In this document: piece after piece, positions 11,219-21,585 of the stretch
Position numbering within the stretch: the stretch's first letter is position 1
How the letters are laid out: the number at the start of each line of letters is the position of its first letter
NCBI GenBank assembly: GCA_027943245.1
Contig: JANDJZ010000198.1
Span: 19,545 to 83,544 of the forward strand
Length of the DNA: 64,000 bases
Reading direction: 5' to 3'
Origin: Acanthamoeba sp. SK_2022b
Lineage: Eukaryota; Discosea; Longamoebia; Acanthamoebidae
Translations under genes and position numbers: made by a program
The notes under the pieces: model-generated
What the model was told of the DNA's origin: nothing
Database searches by the model: none
What the model saw: the letters and a program-made list of their open reading frames with translations, nothing else

Positions 11219-13591
11219 TCACGCCTTCTTCTTCTCCTTGGACACAGCCTTGTATGTTTTCTTTAGCTCTTTCACCTGTGCATAGGCTCCGGTCAGCACG
11301 TGGGTGACCAGCACCAGGTACGGGTGTTGTGTGTGGGGTACCTTCTTCTTGCTGTCTCCCTTGAACTCATAGAGCTCCTTCTCAGGCAGACGAGGGAGCA
11401 CTCTAAGCATCCACAGGAGCTCCTCGATTGTACCCTCGCCCTTGGTACCCTCACCTGCCGCCACAGAATCCATCATGGCTTCGCTGTACGAGACCTCGAA
11501 GCACCGCTTGAGGACGCTCAGAGTCTCGTAGATCATCGTCATCTTCTCGAAATGAATCAACTTCTCCTCAGTCGTGCCACCGGGGCTCATCAGGGCATTA
11601 CTTGTCTCTATTGTCACACTTGGATCTGATCAGGGATGATGTTAGTGTATGCCCATCATGGCTTGGGACTACGCGGGCGCGTACTGTCCTTGATGTCGAT
11701 GTTGTTGTCGTTCTCCTCGATCATCGTGAGATCCGACAGAATGACGGAGAGGAGGGGAATGGCTGGCGCCGAGACCGTTCGGCTGCGTGTCACAATAAAA
11801 AGAGAGAAGATGCACGTGAGTGAAGCACGTACTGAGTTGCGTCTTGCTCTACCCTGTTACGTACATGACACCGCGATAGTTTTTGAAGTTGCCCTCACTG
11901 GCGAAGAGGGTCTGAAGTTCGGCATACATCTGTTGGCTCCTCTTGGGTAGCCCCTTCCACTCGTCTTTAAGGCGCTGTACGGGGTTCATGTTGAGCGCAG
12001 AGAAGATCTGCATCGCCGATTGGTAGTTCTGCAGCTTGACGCACATGTCCGCCACTGCAATAAACATCACCAACATCTGGACTCTGGTGGGGGAGAGCGG
12101 ATAGTCATCACCTCCGCATAGTTTGCTCCTACGAACGAAGAGTGGGTACCGTTTCTTTGTGGAGTGTCCGTGGGTGAGAATTGAGGTGGCAACCCAGAAG
12201 CTTACAGCGTTAAATCGGTCGATAAGCTTGCTGAGCTTTTTGGCTGTAGAACCACCAAAGGGAGCGGGCGATGAGTCTCAGACACTAAAACTGCAAGCGC
12301 ATAGGGCCGGGGAGCTGACCTTCCCGCCCGCCCTTCTTGCTCCATGCATTGTGTAGGTATTCGCGCTGTGGGATCTCTGAAAACATCTGATACTCCATCT
12401 GCGTGAGATGGAACGCGATCTGCGGTGGTGTGTACTGCTTCGGATGGAGCCCACTAGAAGGAAACCAGCTTTGCGTGAGCAAAGTCGCATTGGAGGGAGA
12501 AGTTCGAAGCCTTACCTAATTTGGTAGAGGATAACTATTGGGGAGGAGCTATTTCTGTTTGCCAACTCCTGAAGACGTAACGGCCACTTGGGTAAGTTGA
12601 CGGTATTGATGTGCAAGGCTATCGAACCCGTACCTCCGCGTCCTTTCTCGCCTCCTCTTCCTCTTGTTGTTTTCGTTTGTCGGCTAGTGCCTGCTGTTCC
12701 CGAATCATTTGGCGGAGCTTTTCTGTGATCGGCTGCAAGCCTGTACGTATGCCACCGCGACCAGGGCGAAGTGGATGAGAATTGTAGGAGAGGGCTTAGG
12801 ACAAGAGATGCGCAGGGGAGCTACCTTTGCTGTCGAGATCGCCAAGGAACATATTGAAGAGAAGCTGATTCTCCTCGCTGAAGTCCTCACTGCCGTAACA
12901 GTTGATCCATTTTTCGAACACCTCAATGACTCGGGCGTCGTCGCCATCATAGAATCGGGCCATTAGTCTGCGAATTGGCGGGGTAAAACACATCAGCATG
13001 TTGCTTGTGACTGTGCGCCACGCGTCCTGTGTTGGGCACGCTTGGTACCTGCTCATGAACGACTGGGAATCGATGAAGTAGTTATGTGTGGCGATGAAGG
13101 TCTCCACGTAGTCCGGGTCAGCTAACTCGTCCTCGGCCAACAGTTCCACGAGCGATTCAAGTGTGCCTGATACCGCCAAGTGAGCCAATAGATAAGAGCA
13201 ACAGGCTGCCAGTTGTTCGCCACCGTACCTGCCCGTATGGACCGGCGACCGTCCTTCTTCTGTCCATAGATAACAATTGAGCTTCGCTGTTCTCCGTTAT
13301 GAGCCCCAATGGCGGCACCCGAGCGGCTCTGTAGGGAACCGCGTTATGAGTGAGGAGGCAAGATTATTAAAAGTGTCAACTACACCGAATCATAGTACGA
13401 TGAGCATGAGATAGAAGGCGGGGACAATGATTGCCTACAAACGTGATGTGGGACGCAAGGGAAGGAGAAGTGAGGGGGGGGCGAACTGGTATGTCAAGAA
13501 AGCAGGGTATGGAGAAGGTTCTATCCTTTCGCACGCTCTGGCGAGCTGTTCGCTGGAGAGAACCTCGTTTCTTTAAAGTGGCGGGATCCAT
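11219..13591 (-). CDS. Second Ras guanine-nucleotide exchange factor (RasGEF_N plus CDC25 domain)
   Basis: Predicted activator of a Ras-type GTPase at membranes. The N-terminal RasGEF module is at about 13260-12800 (SIRAGTLESLVELLAEDEL, ETFIATHNYFIDSQSFMSRY). The catalytic CDC25 domain spans about 12450-11219 (FHLTQMEYQMFSEIPQREYL, NYQSAMQIFSALNMNPVQRL, NYRGVIRTVSAPAIPLLSV, ILSDLTMIEENDNNIDIKD). The last two junctions agree in phase: an exon ending at 11685 joins 11625-11219. The C-terminus ends in a lysine-rich tail (SKEKKKA). The likely first exon starts at 13591 with MDPATLKKRGSLQRTARQSV, a basic leader. Same strand and same domain order as the RasGEF at the left edge, but the sequences are clearly diverged, so any duplication is old. 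Internal exon borders between 12100 and 12800 were not all resolved. Confidence 0.87.
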
Positions 13592-13886
13592 CGCCCTCTA
13601 CCGATGCGTAATGAGATATACGGTGAGTCTCAAGCACTCTCTCGTATAACAACCACCACCGTATAGCTAGCGAGATGTGAGATGTACTATGGAGAGATGA
13701 AAGTCGTTTTTGGGTCGTTCCCCCCTTACTGCTCAGCACGCAACCCAGTAGGTCAAGGAATCTCTCGAGGTAGCAGACTGTTTCTTGCAAACGGTTACCG
13801 AATTTTTGGCGTCAGGATACAGCTGCAGGTAGCGCCCTAACGAGTGTAGGAGCAACGGGCCCGTTGCCCAGCGGGCACCTTCCTTT
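13592..13886. other. Upstream region of the second RasGEF
   Basis: About 300 nt with no supported coding sequence; expected to carry the RasGEF promoter and possibly the promoter of the forward-strand ORF at 13887. Confidence 0.35.
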
Positions 13887-14258
13887 TTGGAGACCACGTC
13901 AGCAAGCCAAAAAATTAAATTCGAGGAACAGAAAGGGAACCCAATCTCCTGGCTGCGACCTAAGCTCCACAAGCAAGAGATGGAGGGCGAGGTATGTTTC
14001 ACTGGGGACGAGGACTTCTTCGATGCTCTGGCGTGGCATTGTAGCGAGACCGCCCGAAGCTGTAAGGAGGTGGCTGAGGAATACCGCACCGTAGCACAGC
14101 ACGGCGGCAAGCGCCGACGGAAGCGAGAAGACGACGAGGAAAGCAGCGATAGCAACCCTCGTAAGCCACGCCGGAAGCGAACGGGCTCGCAAAAGCAAGA
14201 GCTGCCAGCGTACTTTTCATGCGCCCGCAGCCTTTTTCAAGAACGTTTTTGGTTGTAA
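13887..14258 (+). CDS. Hypothetical basic/acidic small protein
   Basis: An uninterrupted 123-aa frame that I do not recognise. It has a mixed N-terminal part with several Trp and Cys residues (ISWLRPKLHKQ, FFDALAWHCSETARSC) and then a strongly charged segment (GGKRRRKREDDEESSDSN followed by RKPRRKRTG) resembling a nuclear-localisation signal. Codon use is like neighbouring genes rather than like the CpG-poor block to its right. It could be a free-standing gene, one exon of a larger gene, or chance. Confidence 0.35.
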   Translation: METTSASQKIKFEEQKGNPISWLRPKLHKQEMEGEVCFTGDEDFFDALAWHCSETARSCKEVAEEYRTVAQHGGKRRRKREDDEESSDSNPRKPRRKRTGSQKQELPAYFSCARSLFQERFWL

Positions 14259-14750
14259 ATAGTGGATTTATTTCCACCAGGGGCGTGTGGTCTCTCGAAG
14301 ACCTGGCGACTTTGGAAGAAGGGGTCGCGCAGTGGGGACTCTCCTCGCCGGATGCCATCATCGCGTTGCTGCCAGCCCGACCTGCGTGCGTTATTGCCCC
14401 CCCCCCTCAGGGGCGCGTAGGGAAGATTAACTTGTTGATATGTCGAACGTAACAGCGCAGAGATACGGGAGCGCTTGGAGACCATGCGCCGAGTGCGGAG
14501 CTGGGAAGACAGCGAAGAAGAGCAGGGGACTGTTATCACTGAACTCCGGTTTCCAAGCTTCCGCGGTTGAAATGGAACCGAGACATTGGGTCTGGCATCT
14601 TGACGTCTATGAGGAGCAGAAATGGAGCACAAACATTTATCTCAAACCACAGGGTGGCCTCACGGCCCAGCTCTCCTCCCCTCTTTATTGTCCAGCTCCA
14701 CCTCAGAATGGCTCTATGGAGTGTTTTTCAGCATAGTGGTCAACAATGTA
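14259..14750. other. Transition region, no supported gene
   Basis: About 500 nt where base composition changes from CpG-rich, typical of this genome, to CpG-poor. No ORF with a recognisable domain. Probably one edge of the transposon-bearing block. Confidence 0.35.
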
Positions 14751-15081
14751 CCATGAGTAACCAAGTGATCTTGTGGATTGGCCTGATGACACTCACCACA
14801 TCTTGTCACACTATAAGCCACTTGCTCTGTACTTACCCACCATAGTGACCCCCAGCAACTAAATGATGCTTGATGTCATGGAGGGCCAACTGCTCATTCC
14901 TAGCTATTGCCCCAACACATTTGGGAAGCTCATTAAGAAGGTGGCAATATGCTGGCTGCTTCTCCACACCCAACATCCTCTCAGCCCTCAACCACCTCAT
15001 CAGTGGTGGCAATGGCAACATTGGTGTTGGCAGAGGAGCTTGAGCAAGACCAACATAAATTTTAATCCTTTTTCATGCACA

Positions 15082-16258
15082 CTAGAGTTGATCAGTGTAG
15101 CAGGCAAGCTTGGTCTGGAGGGCTTTCCAGTGCTTCTTGCGCTTGATCACGCCAGTGACCAACACCACAGCTGCAATGACCACAGCCAGACCAATGGCCA
15201 CAAGTACCACAACCAACACAGCAATGATCCACATGTTGCTGTCAGTGCCTTTGGAACCAGCACCCTTCTCTAAGCCCAGCAGCAACAACAGATCTGTTGG
15301 GAGAAGCTCAGTTGTCAACCACCACTGCACAAAGCAGGAGCAGAGAACTTACCAGGGTCATATTCAATGCCTGCCAAGTTGGCAAACATCAGCACAAGCG
15401 CTGATGTTGCTGGATCAGCGCTGGAAACCTGGCCTGGAGTGGGGCTGCCAAGGAGGGCAAAATCAAGGAAGCAGGCAAACATGCTCAGCTGTGTGGCATC
15501 AACACTGTGGAGCAGGAGAGTGGTGATGCCAGTCTGTGGCAGGCTGTTGCGCCTGTCCACAGAAGCAAAGGCCAGGTTGATCCTGAGGGTGATTCAAAGC
15601 TGATTTTGTCTGCAGTGAGAATGAGCTGTTAGACCCACAACAAGCTTGGGAGTATGGTGCTGGGCGCACAGGAGCCGCACAATGAGGTCCAGTTCCAGCT
15701 GCTAAAGCCCAGGGAAAACTTGAGGGAGGCAGGGCTGGCACTGAAGCTGAAATTATTGCCTACACACCATACAAGAGTGAGATGAAGGGATGATGGCAGC
15801 CAGTGGACTGCACCAACCTACCAAGAATGATGGTTTCCTGACTTTGGAATGTCAAGAACGTGTACAACAAAATGGCCCCATTGGAAAGAGGCATGGAGAG
15901 GCAGATGGCAGTCACATTGGCGATGACAGAGCTCTCCAAGCAGTTGCTGAGAGCCCATCCCACTGTTGAACATGTCCACTTCTCATGAGTTGGGGCGCAC
16001 CAATGTGGGAAGAGTGGAGTGAACAAAGAAACTTGTCTTAGGGAGATGTTGACCACCATAGCATTGTTATTGTCAATCTCTTCCACACTGACAAAGTCAC
16101 ACTTCACCTCCTGCTCCTCATTCAACTTGGTATTGTTTGTTGGCCAAATCACTACACTGGGCGTCACTGGGTCAACTGCTGCTGTGATGGAAGACACTGA
16201 AGATTTGGGCAGCAGCACTGGACAGATCAGTTGCTGGCTGCGTATAACTACTGCCTGT
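15082..16258 (-). CDS. Single-pass membrane protein with GPS-like extracellular motif (partial 5' end)
   Basis: Four exons with agreeing phases on the reverse strand: about 16258-15820 (AVVIRSQQLICPVLLPKSS onward), about 15763-15640 (NNFSFSASPASLKFSL), about 15593-15350 (INLAFASVDRRNSLPQTG) and 15298-15082. The first exon has a Cys/Trp pattern with HWCAPTHEKWTCST, GWALSNC and ICLSMPLSNGAI, similar to the GPS autoproteolysis motif of GAIN domains, but the usual HLT/S site is not conserved, so cleavage is doubtful. The last exon encodes one strong membrane helix (WIIAVLVVVLVAIGLAVVIA and onward) and a short basic tail (VIKRKKHWKALQTKLACYTD). No stop interrupts these exons although the DNA is CpG-poor. 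The amino-terminal part and start were not found; upstream exons may be missing or rearranged. Likely a plasma-membrane receptor or adhesion-type protein, or its fragment. Confidence 0.5.
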
Positions 16259-16940
16259 AAGAGATGAGATGCCAAAAAGTACGCTATAAGTGCAAGACTG
16301 CAGCAAAAACAGCTCAAGCAACAAGCAATCACAGAAACTGGTGTGTACTCCCATTTACCTTGCATTATTTCTTTGTGAGCTAACCATCACACAGCCTGAC
16401 GTTGAGAGGAGTCAAGGCAGCAGAAGAAAGTTCTTTACAAGCACACATCAGCTATGGCAGAGTGGGTTGAACAGTGTGTGTGCACACACAGAGTGGGAGA
16501 CTGTATGTGGCTTATCCCCAGCAGTCACTGATGTAGTGTGGTCTTTGCCACTTATGTCACAACTCTGTGCAGTGGTCATGGAACACCTGAAAACATACCT
16601 CAAGGCCCACAACACCAAGTGACAACCAGCAAGAAGGCAATGTGGCTGAAGCAGGTAGTTGATCATGTGTTTGGTCGAGATGCCATGGTATGTAAAGCGC
16701 TGCCTGCAATGTTGGACATGACTGAGCACTTGTACCCATCAGGTCACCATGGAGAATGTGCTGGTGAAGAGGCCAGAAAATGACTTGCATGCAACATGTC
16801 CACACAAATGGGCCAGCGGGAAGGTACAAACCACCAACAACAGTCCTTACTTCCACTATCCTCATCCCCACCATCTCCTCAAGGATGTGGTTTAGTGCAC
16901 CTATCCAGGGTGCACTTCAAGTTATTCAACATGTGGGAGC
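16259..16940. other. CpG-poor sequence without a supported gene
   Basis: About 680 nt between the membrane-protein exons and a forward ORF. A plausible 5' splice donor for the membrane-protein gene lies near 16360, but no upstream exon keeps an open frame into it. Nothing else recognisable. Confidence 0.3.
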
Positions 16941-17609
16941 ATGCAATGGCACTTCAAGCTCAATCACACATTGCCCTCACTCTTGCCCTCAACCTCAACC
17001 TTGCCATTGCCATTACTGTTGCCAGTCCCAGCACCATCCCAGTCACCTTTGGCATTCCCATCACCATTGCTGTTGCTGTCGCCATCACCATTCCCAGCAC
17101 CATCCCCATTGCCTTTGCCATCCCCATCACCATTGCTGTTCCCATCATTCCTGGCACCATCCCCATTGCCTTCGCTGTTTCTGTCGCCGTTGCCCTCCTC
17201 CACACACTCACCTTCGCCCTCCCACTTGGTTTCACTCACCTCTGCCATATCACTGACCAGCTTCAGGTCGCCCTCGCCCACCAGCTCCATGTCATCATCC
17301 TCCCATCCCCAGCAGCAATGCCAAGATAGTTTTGACCTAGATGACTTCCTTGCCAGCCTTCCACCCACTTCACTGCTGGCAGTTCCCTCACCACAACCAC
17401 CACTCAACTTTGATGATTGTCTTGAAGAGCTGGCCAAGCACATCCTCCTGAGCCCTCAAGCCCTAGCAGCAGAAGTGAGAGCCTATGAGATCCAGGCTGA
17501 GCTGTGGCTTCTCCACCTGCAGCTTAAGCACCTCAAGCAGAAGCAGCCTTTGGCAGCAAAGAAGCAGTGCATCAAGGCCTGGGTGGTGGGACTGCAGCAG
17601 GAACTGTGA
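16941..17609 (+). CDS. Low-complexity ORF with helical C-terminus, doubtful
   Basis: A 222-codon forward frame. The first half is a Pro/Ser-rich translation of imperfect 18-21-nt tandem repeats (about 16990-17180) and may not be coding. The second half looks more protein-like: an acidic segment (DSFDLDDFLASLP, NFDDCLEELAKHIL), then an amphipathic helix rich in Leu, Gln and Lys (ELWLLHLQLKHLKQKQPLAA). I do not recognise it. The opposite strand is also open (Gly/Asn/Asp-rich) over the repeat, so strand choice is uncertain. It lies inside the CpG-poor block and may belong to a mobile element. Confidence 0.3.
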   Translation: MQWHFKLNHTLPSLLPSTSTLPLPLLLPVPAPSQSPLAFPSPLLLLSPSPFPAPSPLPLPSPSPLLFPSFLAPSPLPSLFLSPLPSSTHSPSPSHLVSLTSAISLTSFRSPSPTSSMSSSSHPQQQCQDSFDLDDFLASLPPTSLLAVPSPQPPLNFDDCLEELAKHILLSPQALAAEVRAYEIQAELWLLHLQLKHLKQKQPLAAKKQCIKAWVVGLQQEL

Positions 17610-17813
17610 ACTGTGTTGGCTGCGTTTTAAAGTTGAATGCAGGACCTCATTCTGCAAATAGTTTCTTTCCAAGACAACCATGCCTGCAAACTGGCTGCCA
17701 CAGTGCTCAATTTTTGGGTAAATAAAAGCGCACTGGCCCCATAACCCTGGCAACAACCAGGGCAAACTTGCTTGGGCAAGGTTGGCCACGAGGGGCAAGC
17801 TCCATTTTGCACA

Positions 17814-19400
17814 ATGGAGAAACTAGCCATAGTGGTTCTCCTCTTGTGCGCTTTCTTCTGTCCACCTCATGAGGAAAAACCCATACCCTCTCCCTTCCCC
17901 CTATTGCAAGCCCTCTTCCTTGCCAACTCCATTTGTCTGGGGGGGGGGGTAGTATGTATGGACCTGATTGAAAGCAGCGGCTGTAATTCGACCTTGGCTA
18001 TGGCAATGGCCCTGGCAGTCTGTGGGGATATCATTTAAATGGCCCAGGGTGTCTACCTTGATGTTGGACAAGTTTATGCCTGGGGAGCTGGAAATTAGGT
18101 AGCCCATTTGGTTTGTTGAGTTGGCCTGGAAGCACCACTCACTGTGTGGGTGGCCAGGTAACTCTTGCAAATGCTTCCCTTGTCACAAATGGCACACTCA
18201 CTCTTAGTGGCGACTCCTTCAGCTTTTTGGAGAGTGGTTTGTACCTCCACCTGACCTGCCTGGCCTGACCTGCATTGACCCAACTTGGATTGTTTTCATG
18301 TGCCACAGACGTGCTGATCACCTTCTCTCACTCTTTCTCTTCCATTGCCCATATAGTCTTACTGGTTGAGGGCCAGTGGCTGCAGTATGGCGCAATGTGG
18401 GCCTCTGCCACGTTGAAGAATTCCAGTGTTGGTGTGGCCTTAAGTGGACAATGGATACAAAACTGGACCACCAATATTGAGGTCAGCAGCTTGGGAGACT
18501 TGGGCTCAGCATTCAGTATGCCCATGCTCCATGTTCCGCGCCAGGCGGTGTTAGTACTGGGGTGGGCGGAGTTTGTCTACACCAATGGGGAGAGGGGTGG
18601 TTTTAAGAAACCAATGAGAGGAGGTAAGGAGTTACAGGTAATTCCAACCAATTTAGCACAGTAAATTAAGAAGAGATTGCCTGAAATTACTTCTCATTTC
18701 GGAAGAAGAGGACAGACTGCCTATTGGCTGTGAGGGTGTGGTTGCATTCAGATGGTGAACATGACTGTTAATGGCACCACATCCATTGAAGGTTTCTGTG
18801 TTGGTTGACCCTGTGTTGGTGGCACTCACCTCTTGCCACTCCTCCCAGGTGTTTGCTTGTTGTTGATGGCCAACTGGACTCAAAGCACCACCATCTGGCT
18901 CCATGTCAATGGAAATGCCTTGGCCCATGGTGAGTGAACTTAATTCCATGAAGCATCCTTGTTGGCACGGTGCCAGAGTGAATGGAGAACTGACCACACA
19001 GCACGCTCATCAACCTCCAGGAGTGGTGGTTGATTATGAGGCTGTGTGGCAGCAACGAAACACCATGGTGGTGCTTACCTATCTGTGACAGGCAAGATGG
19101 ACACCACCAGTACTGCCACACAACCACACTTGTGAGCTTTAGGCAGCCCTGATGGACTGCATGTGGGGCGCACTCCATTCAGGCATCTAGGTTGCAGGCA
19201 CCTTGCTTCCCTCTGGAGTTTTGCCACTGGTTGCAAATGTCCATGGCACCACCAACACAAGTGGTACCCCTGCCTTGTGCAATGCAATAAGTTCTCCCTG
19301 AGCACTCACAATGGCTTTCTGGGCATTTATGTCTATGCTTCTGGCTGGGTTATGCTGAATTTTGAGGCCTCCTCACTGTCACAGGGTCTGATTGCTGTGG
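17814..19400 (+). pseudogene. Decayed secreted beta-helix type surface protein gene
   Basis: Starts with a convincing signal peptide (MEKLAIVVLLLCAFF). About 50 codons later comes a segment with the pattern of right-handed beta-helix proteins: CNSTLAMAMALAVCGDII followed, after an in-frame TAA near 18037, by MAQGVYLDVGQVYAWGAGN, where GDII-x-MAQGVY matches the usual GDTI-x-LAPGTY turn. A later exon reads VTLANASLVTNGTLTLSG, then (across a likely intron near 18230-18310) HIVLLVEGQWLQYGAMWASA and GQWIQNWTTNIEVSSLG with several N-glycosylation sites. Further downstream only scraps remain in changing frames (NMTVNGTTSIEGF; NWTQSTTIWLHVNGN). The stops and frame changes argue for a pseudogene. Function would have been extracellular or at the cell surface. 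Confidence 0.45.
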
Positions 19401-19469
19401 TTTGTGTTCTTATTTTTATAACGCAAAATTCAGTTGACTGTATTTATTCATAACAAATTTGTTTTTCTC

Positions 19470-21350
19470 TGGTTGTGGCATCAACTTTGAGGATGGAGCA
19501 ACTCCTCTGACCTTGGTGCTGATTGGGATTTGGGTTGATGTCTCCAGCCTCCATGCTGCCTGTATGAGCCACCATGACTTTCCATTGCAGTTGGGCCTCT
19601 GCACCCTGGCTCATGTGCTGCATGGCCTGCTCTTGCATGAACAACACACTCTTTATCTACATGCTTACAGGCGGTCCCATTAAGGGACTCCATCTGAATG
19701 GTGTTGAAGCCATGAAGGTACCACTGGTGATCAGCAAGGTACCCTTCAATGAACTCAGTGAGCACCCACACAGCATCCAGGCATGTTGGATCAAGGTGTG
19801 GGACCTGCTTCCCAGGTCGTGGGGGGGGTGCATACACTGAGTATGGCCCTCATCTGCGACATGGGGCACAAAGCCACTCATGTGAGCACAGAAAGCCTCC
19901 TCATTCCTTGAGTGCAGTTTAACACCTGTAGCAACACAAAGTTACTCATGTCCATTTGAAAGAAGAGGCAAGGTTGGGAATCTTCATACCAACAAGGAAG
20001 TGAGCTTTGAGCAAAGCACCCAGGTCAGCAAGTTCTGGGTGGAGGTGAATGAGGTTCTTGAAGTTCTTGATGAGCCCTTTTGCATAGTGATTTGGGTCTC
20101 TGTGAGTGACCACATCATCTCCAAACTGCTCCTTTACAACTGTGTGGATGGCTGAGTCGCCATCAGCTGTCACAGAATTGAGCACAACACCACTCTCCTA
20201 GACACAAAACATTGTGAGTGTTCTAGGGCCAAAAAGATGGTCTGAAACCACACGAACCTTGAGATGTTGAAGTAGATGAGCAGAGCCATCACCCTCTGCT
20301 GTGCTTGATGTTCCAGTGTACATTTGCAGCCTGTGTTGGGTGGCGCCTGAAGCAGTGTCCTTGAGGATGTGATGTCGCCCCACAATACCACCTTCCTGAT
20401 TGCCTGCAGATCATACACACCTCTATTAGGTCTATACATTGGCAAGTGTGAGATGCAACAATAAACCTGAGTGTGCAGTTGCACAATGGTTGTAATCTCA
20501 TTTGTGTGCCAATGGCGTGATGAGTATTGAGTGTCAATAGCTACGTCTCCTTTCCCCCTTTTGCACAGCTTGTGCAGCTGGGTTTCACAGGATACATCGG
20601 TGAGTGTTGTCAACGCAGGTCCAACCTGCAGTTGGTCATTAAGAGCACAACATCAGAGATAGCCAGTAATGTGGGCATAGGAAATGAGTGGTTGGAGAGT
20701 ACCAACGTGCGCATGAGTTTGGCATATATGTTATGGCTGACTGGAGGAACTCCACCCGCAAGTGCCCAGACCGATTCCATCCTTTTGTAGCCAAGCCCGT
20801 GGAGGCCCCACGCGACCACCAGGGAGGGGGCATCACGATGACGGTGGTTGGTCACCAGCTGGGATGTGCTGGTGAATTCGATGAAGAACGTGGTGCAGCA
20901 GATGGTGGTTGTGAATCCTCCACCCTCTTCTCGCCACTTGGTGCACTGGAGTGACGATAGTGAACAGCAATAGGAGCAGGGTAGGAGGGTGATAAGGTTG
21001 ATGAACTGTTTTAGTTCAATCATGGCCCAGATGTTCTTCGGTGTGACGTTGGCCTGCGCTCGAGTTCGCTGGCGGGGGGGTGATGCACTGCGGCAGTGGG
21101 CAGCCCGTTTCATCGCCATCCACCGTTTTTGCCTTCTTCTCTTCTTCTCTTCCTCTTCCAACTCCTTTACCTCTTCACGTTTCCTTTGCTCTTCCTCTTC
21201 TTTCAGCTTCCGCTCTCTCTCCTCCTCAGCGGCCTGTTGTGCTGCGCGGGCCTTCTCTTCACGCACCGCCAGCCTCTGAGCTGATCGCTTCTCCACATAC
21301 CGTCTTGCCCTTGCCTTCCTCGAGTAGCTTCGCGATCGACAAAATGACAA
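19470..21350 (-). mobile_element. Broken Mutator/Kolobok-like DDE transposase
   Basis: Reverse-strand pieces assemble in the order expected of a Mutator/Kolobok-like transposase. An N-terminal Arg/Lys/Glu-rich coiled coil (21350-21080; EEKARAAQQAAEEERERKLK) leads to NIWAMIELKQFINLITLLPC, then LVVAWGLHGLGYKRMESVWA and GGVPPVSHNIYAKLMRTLVL. After a frame break near 20610 come DVAIDTQYSSRHWHTNEITT (candidate first catalytic Asp), a segment with TAEGDGSAHLLQHLKESGVV and, across a short intron at about 20212-20277, SVTADGDSAIHTVVKEQFGD (second Asp) with HRDPNHYAKGLIKNFKNLIH. A last piece contains LHGFNTIQMESLNGTACKHV, resembling the conserved ES motif. Frame breaks indicate an inactive copy. Family placement is by motif memory only; terminal repeats were not identified. 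Confidence 0.6.
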
Positions 21351-21585
21351 CGCACAGCACCCTCCGTACTACTGCCAACAAAGGCGACCACGCACAACCT
21401 AGTACATTCGCGTACACCAAAGGTTTTATTGGAACTTTTTCGTGGGCTAACATTCCGTGCAATCCTGAAATCCTGAACAGAGAGACAGCAAACAATGCGA
21501 ACTGTGTCCGCGCTCGGTCGCAGCGAAGCTTATCTGGCCAGTCACGGTCGGTAGGCGGGCACCTCGACCCCTGTGCGCTCATGGG

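Larger units (their letters stand above)
14750..20990. other. CpG-depleted block containing transposon and surface-protein genes
   Basis: By eye, CpG dinucleotides are nearly absent over about 6 kb while TpG and CpA are abundant; whole 60-base lines such as 15001-15120 contain none. Flanking genes (AlaRS, sirtuin) have several CpG per line. The block contains a single-pass membrane-protein gene, a decayed secreted beta-helix gene, low-complexity sequence and a transposase. This pattern is what long-term methylation and deamination of CpG would leave. Confidence 0.75.

Noticed and set aside
14000..14700. Several 77-136-codon ORFs on both strands
   Set aside because: No domain, no splice logic, and they lie in the composition transition.
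16964..17443. Reverse-strand Gly/Asn/Asp-rich ORF
   Set aside because: Produced by imperfect tandem repeats; the opposite strand has the more protein-like continuation, and neither is well supported.
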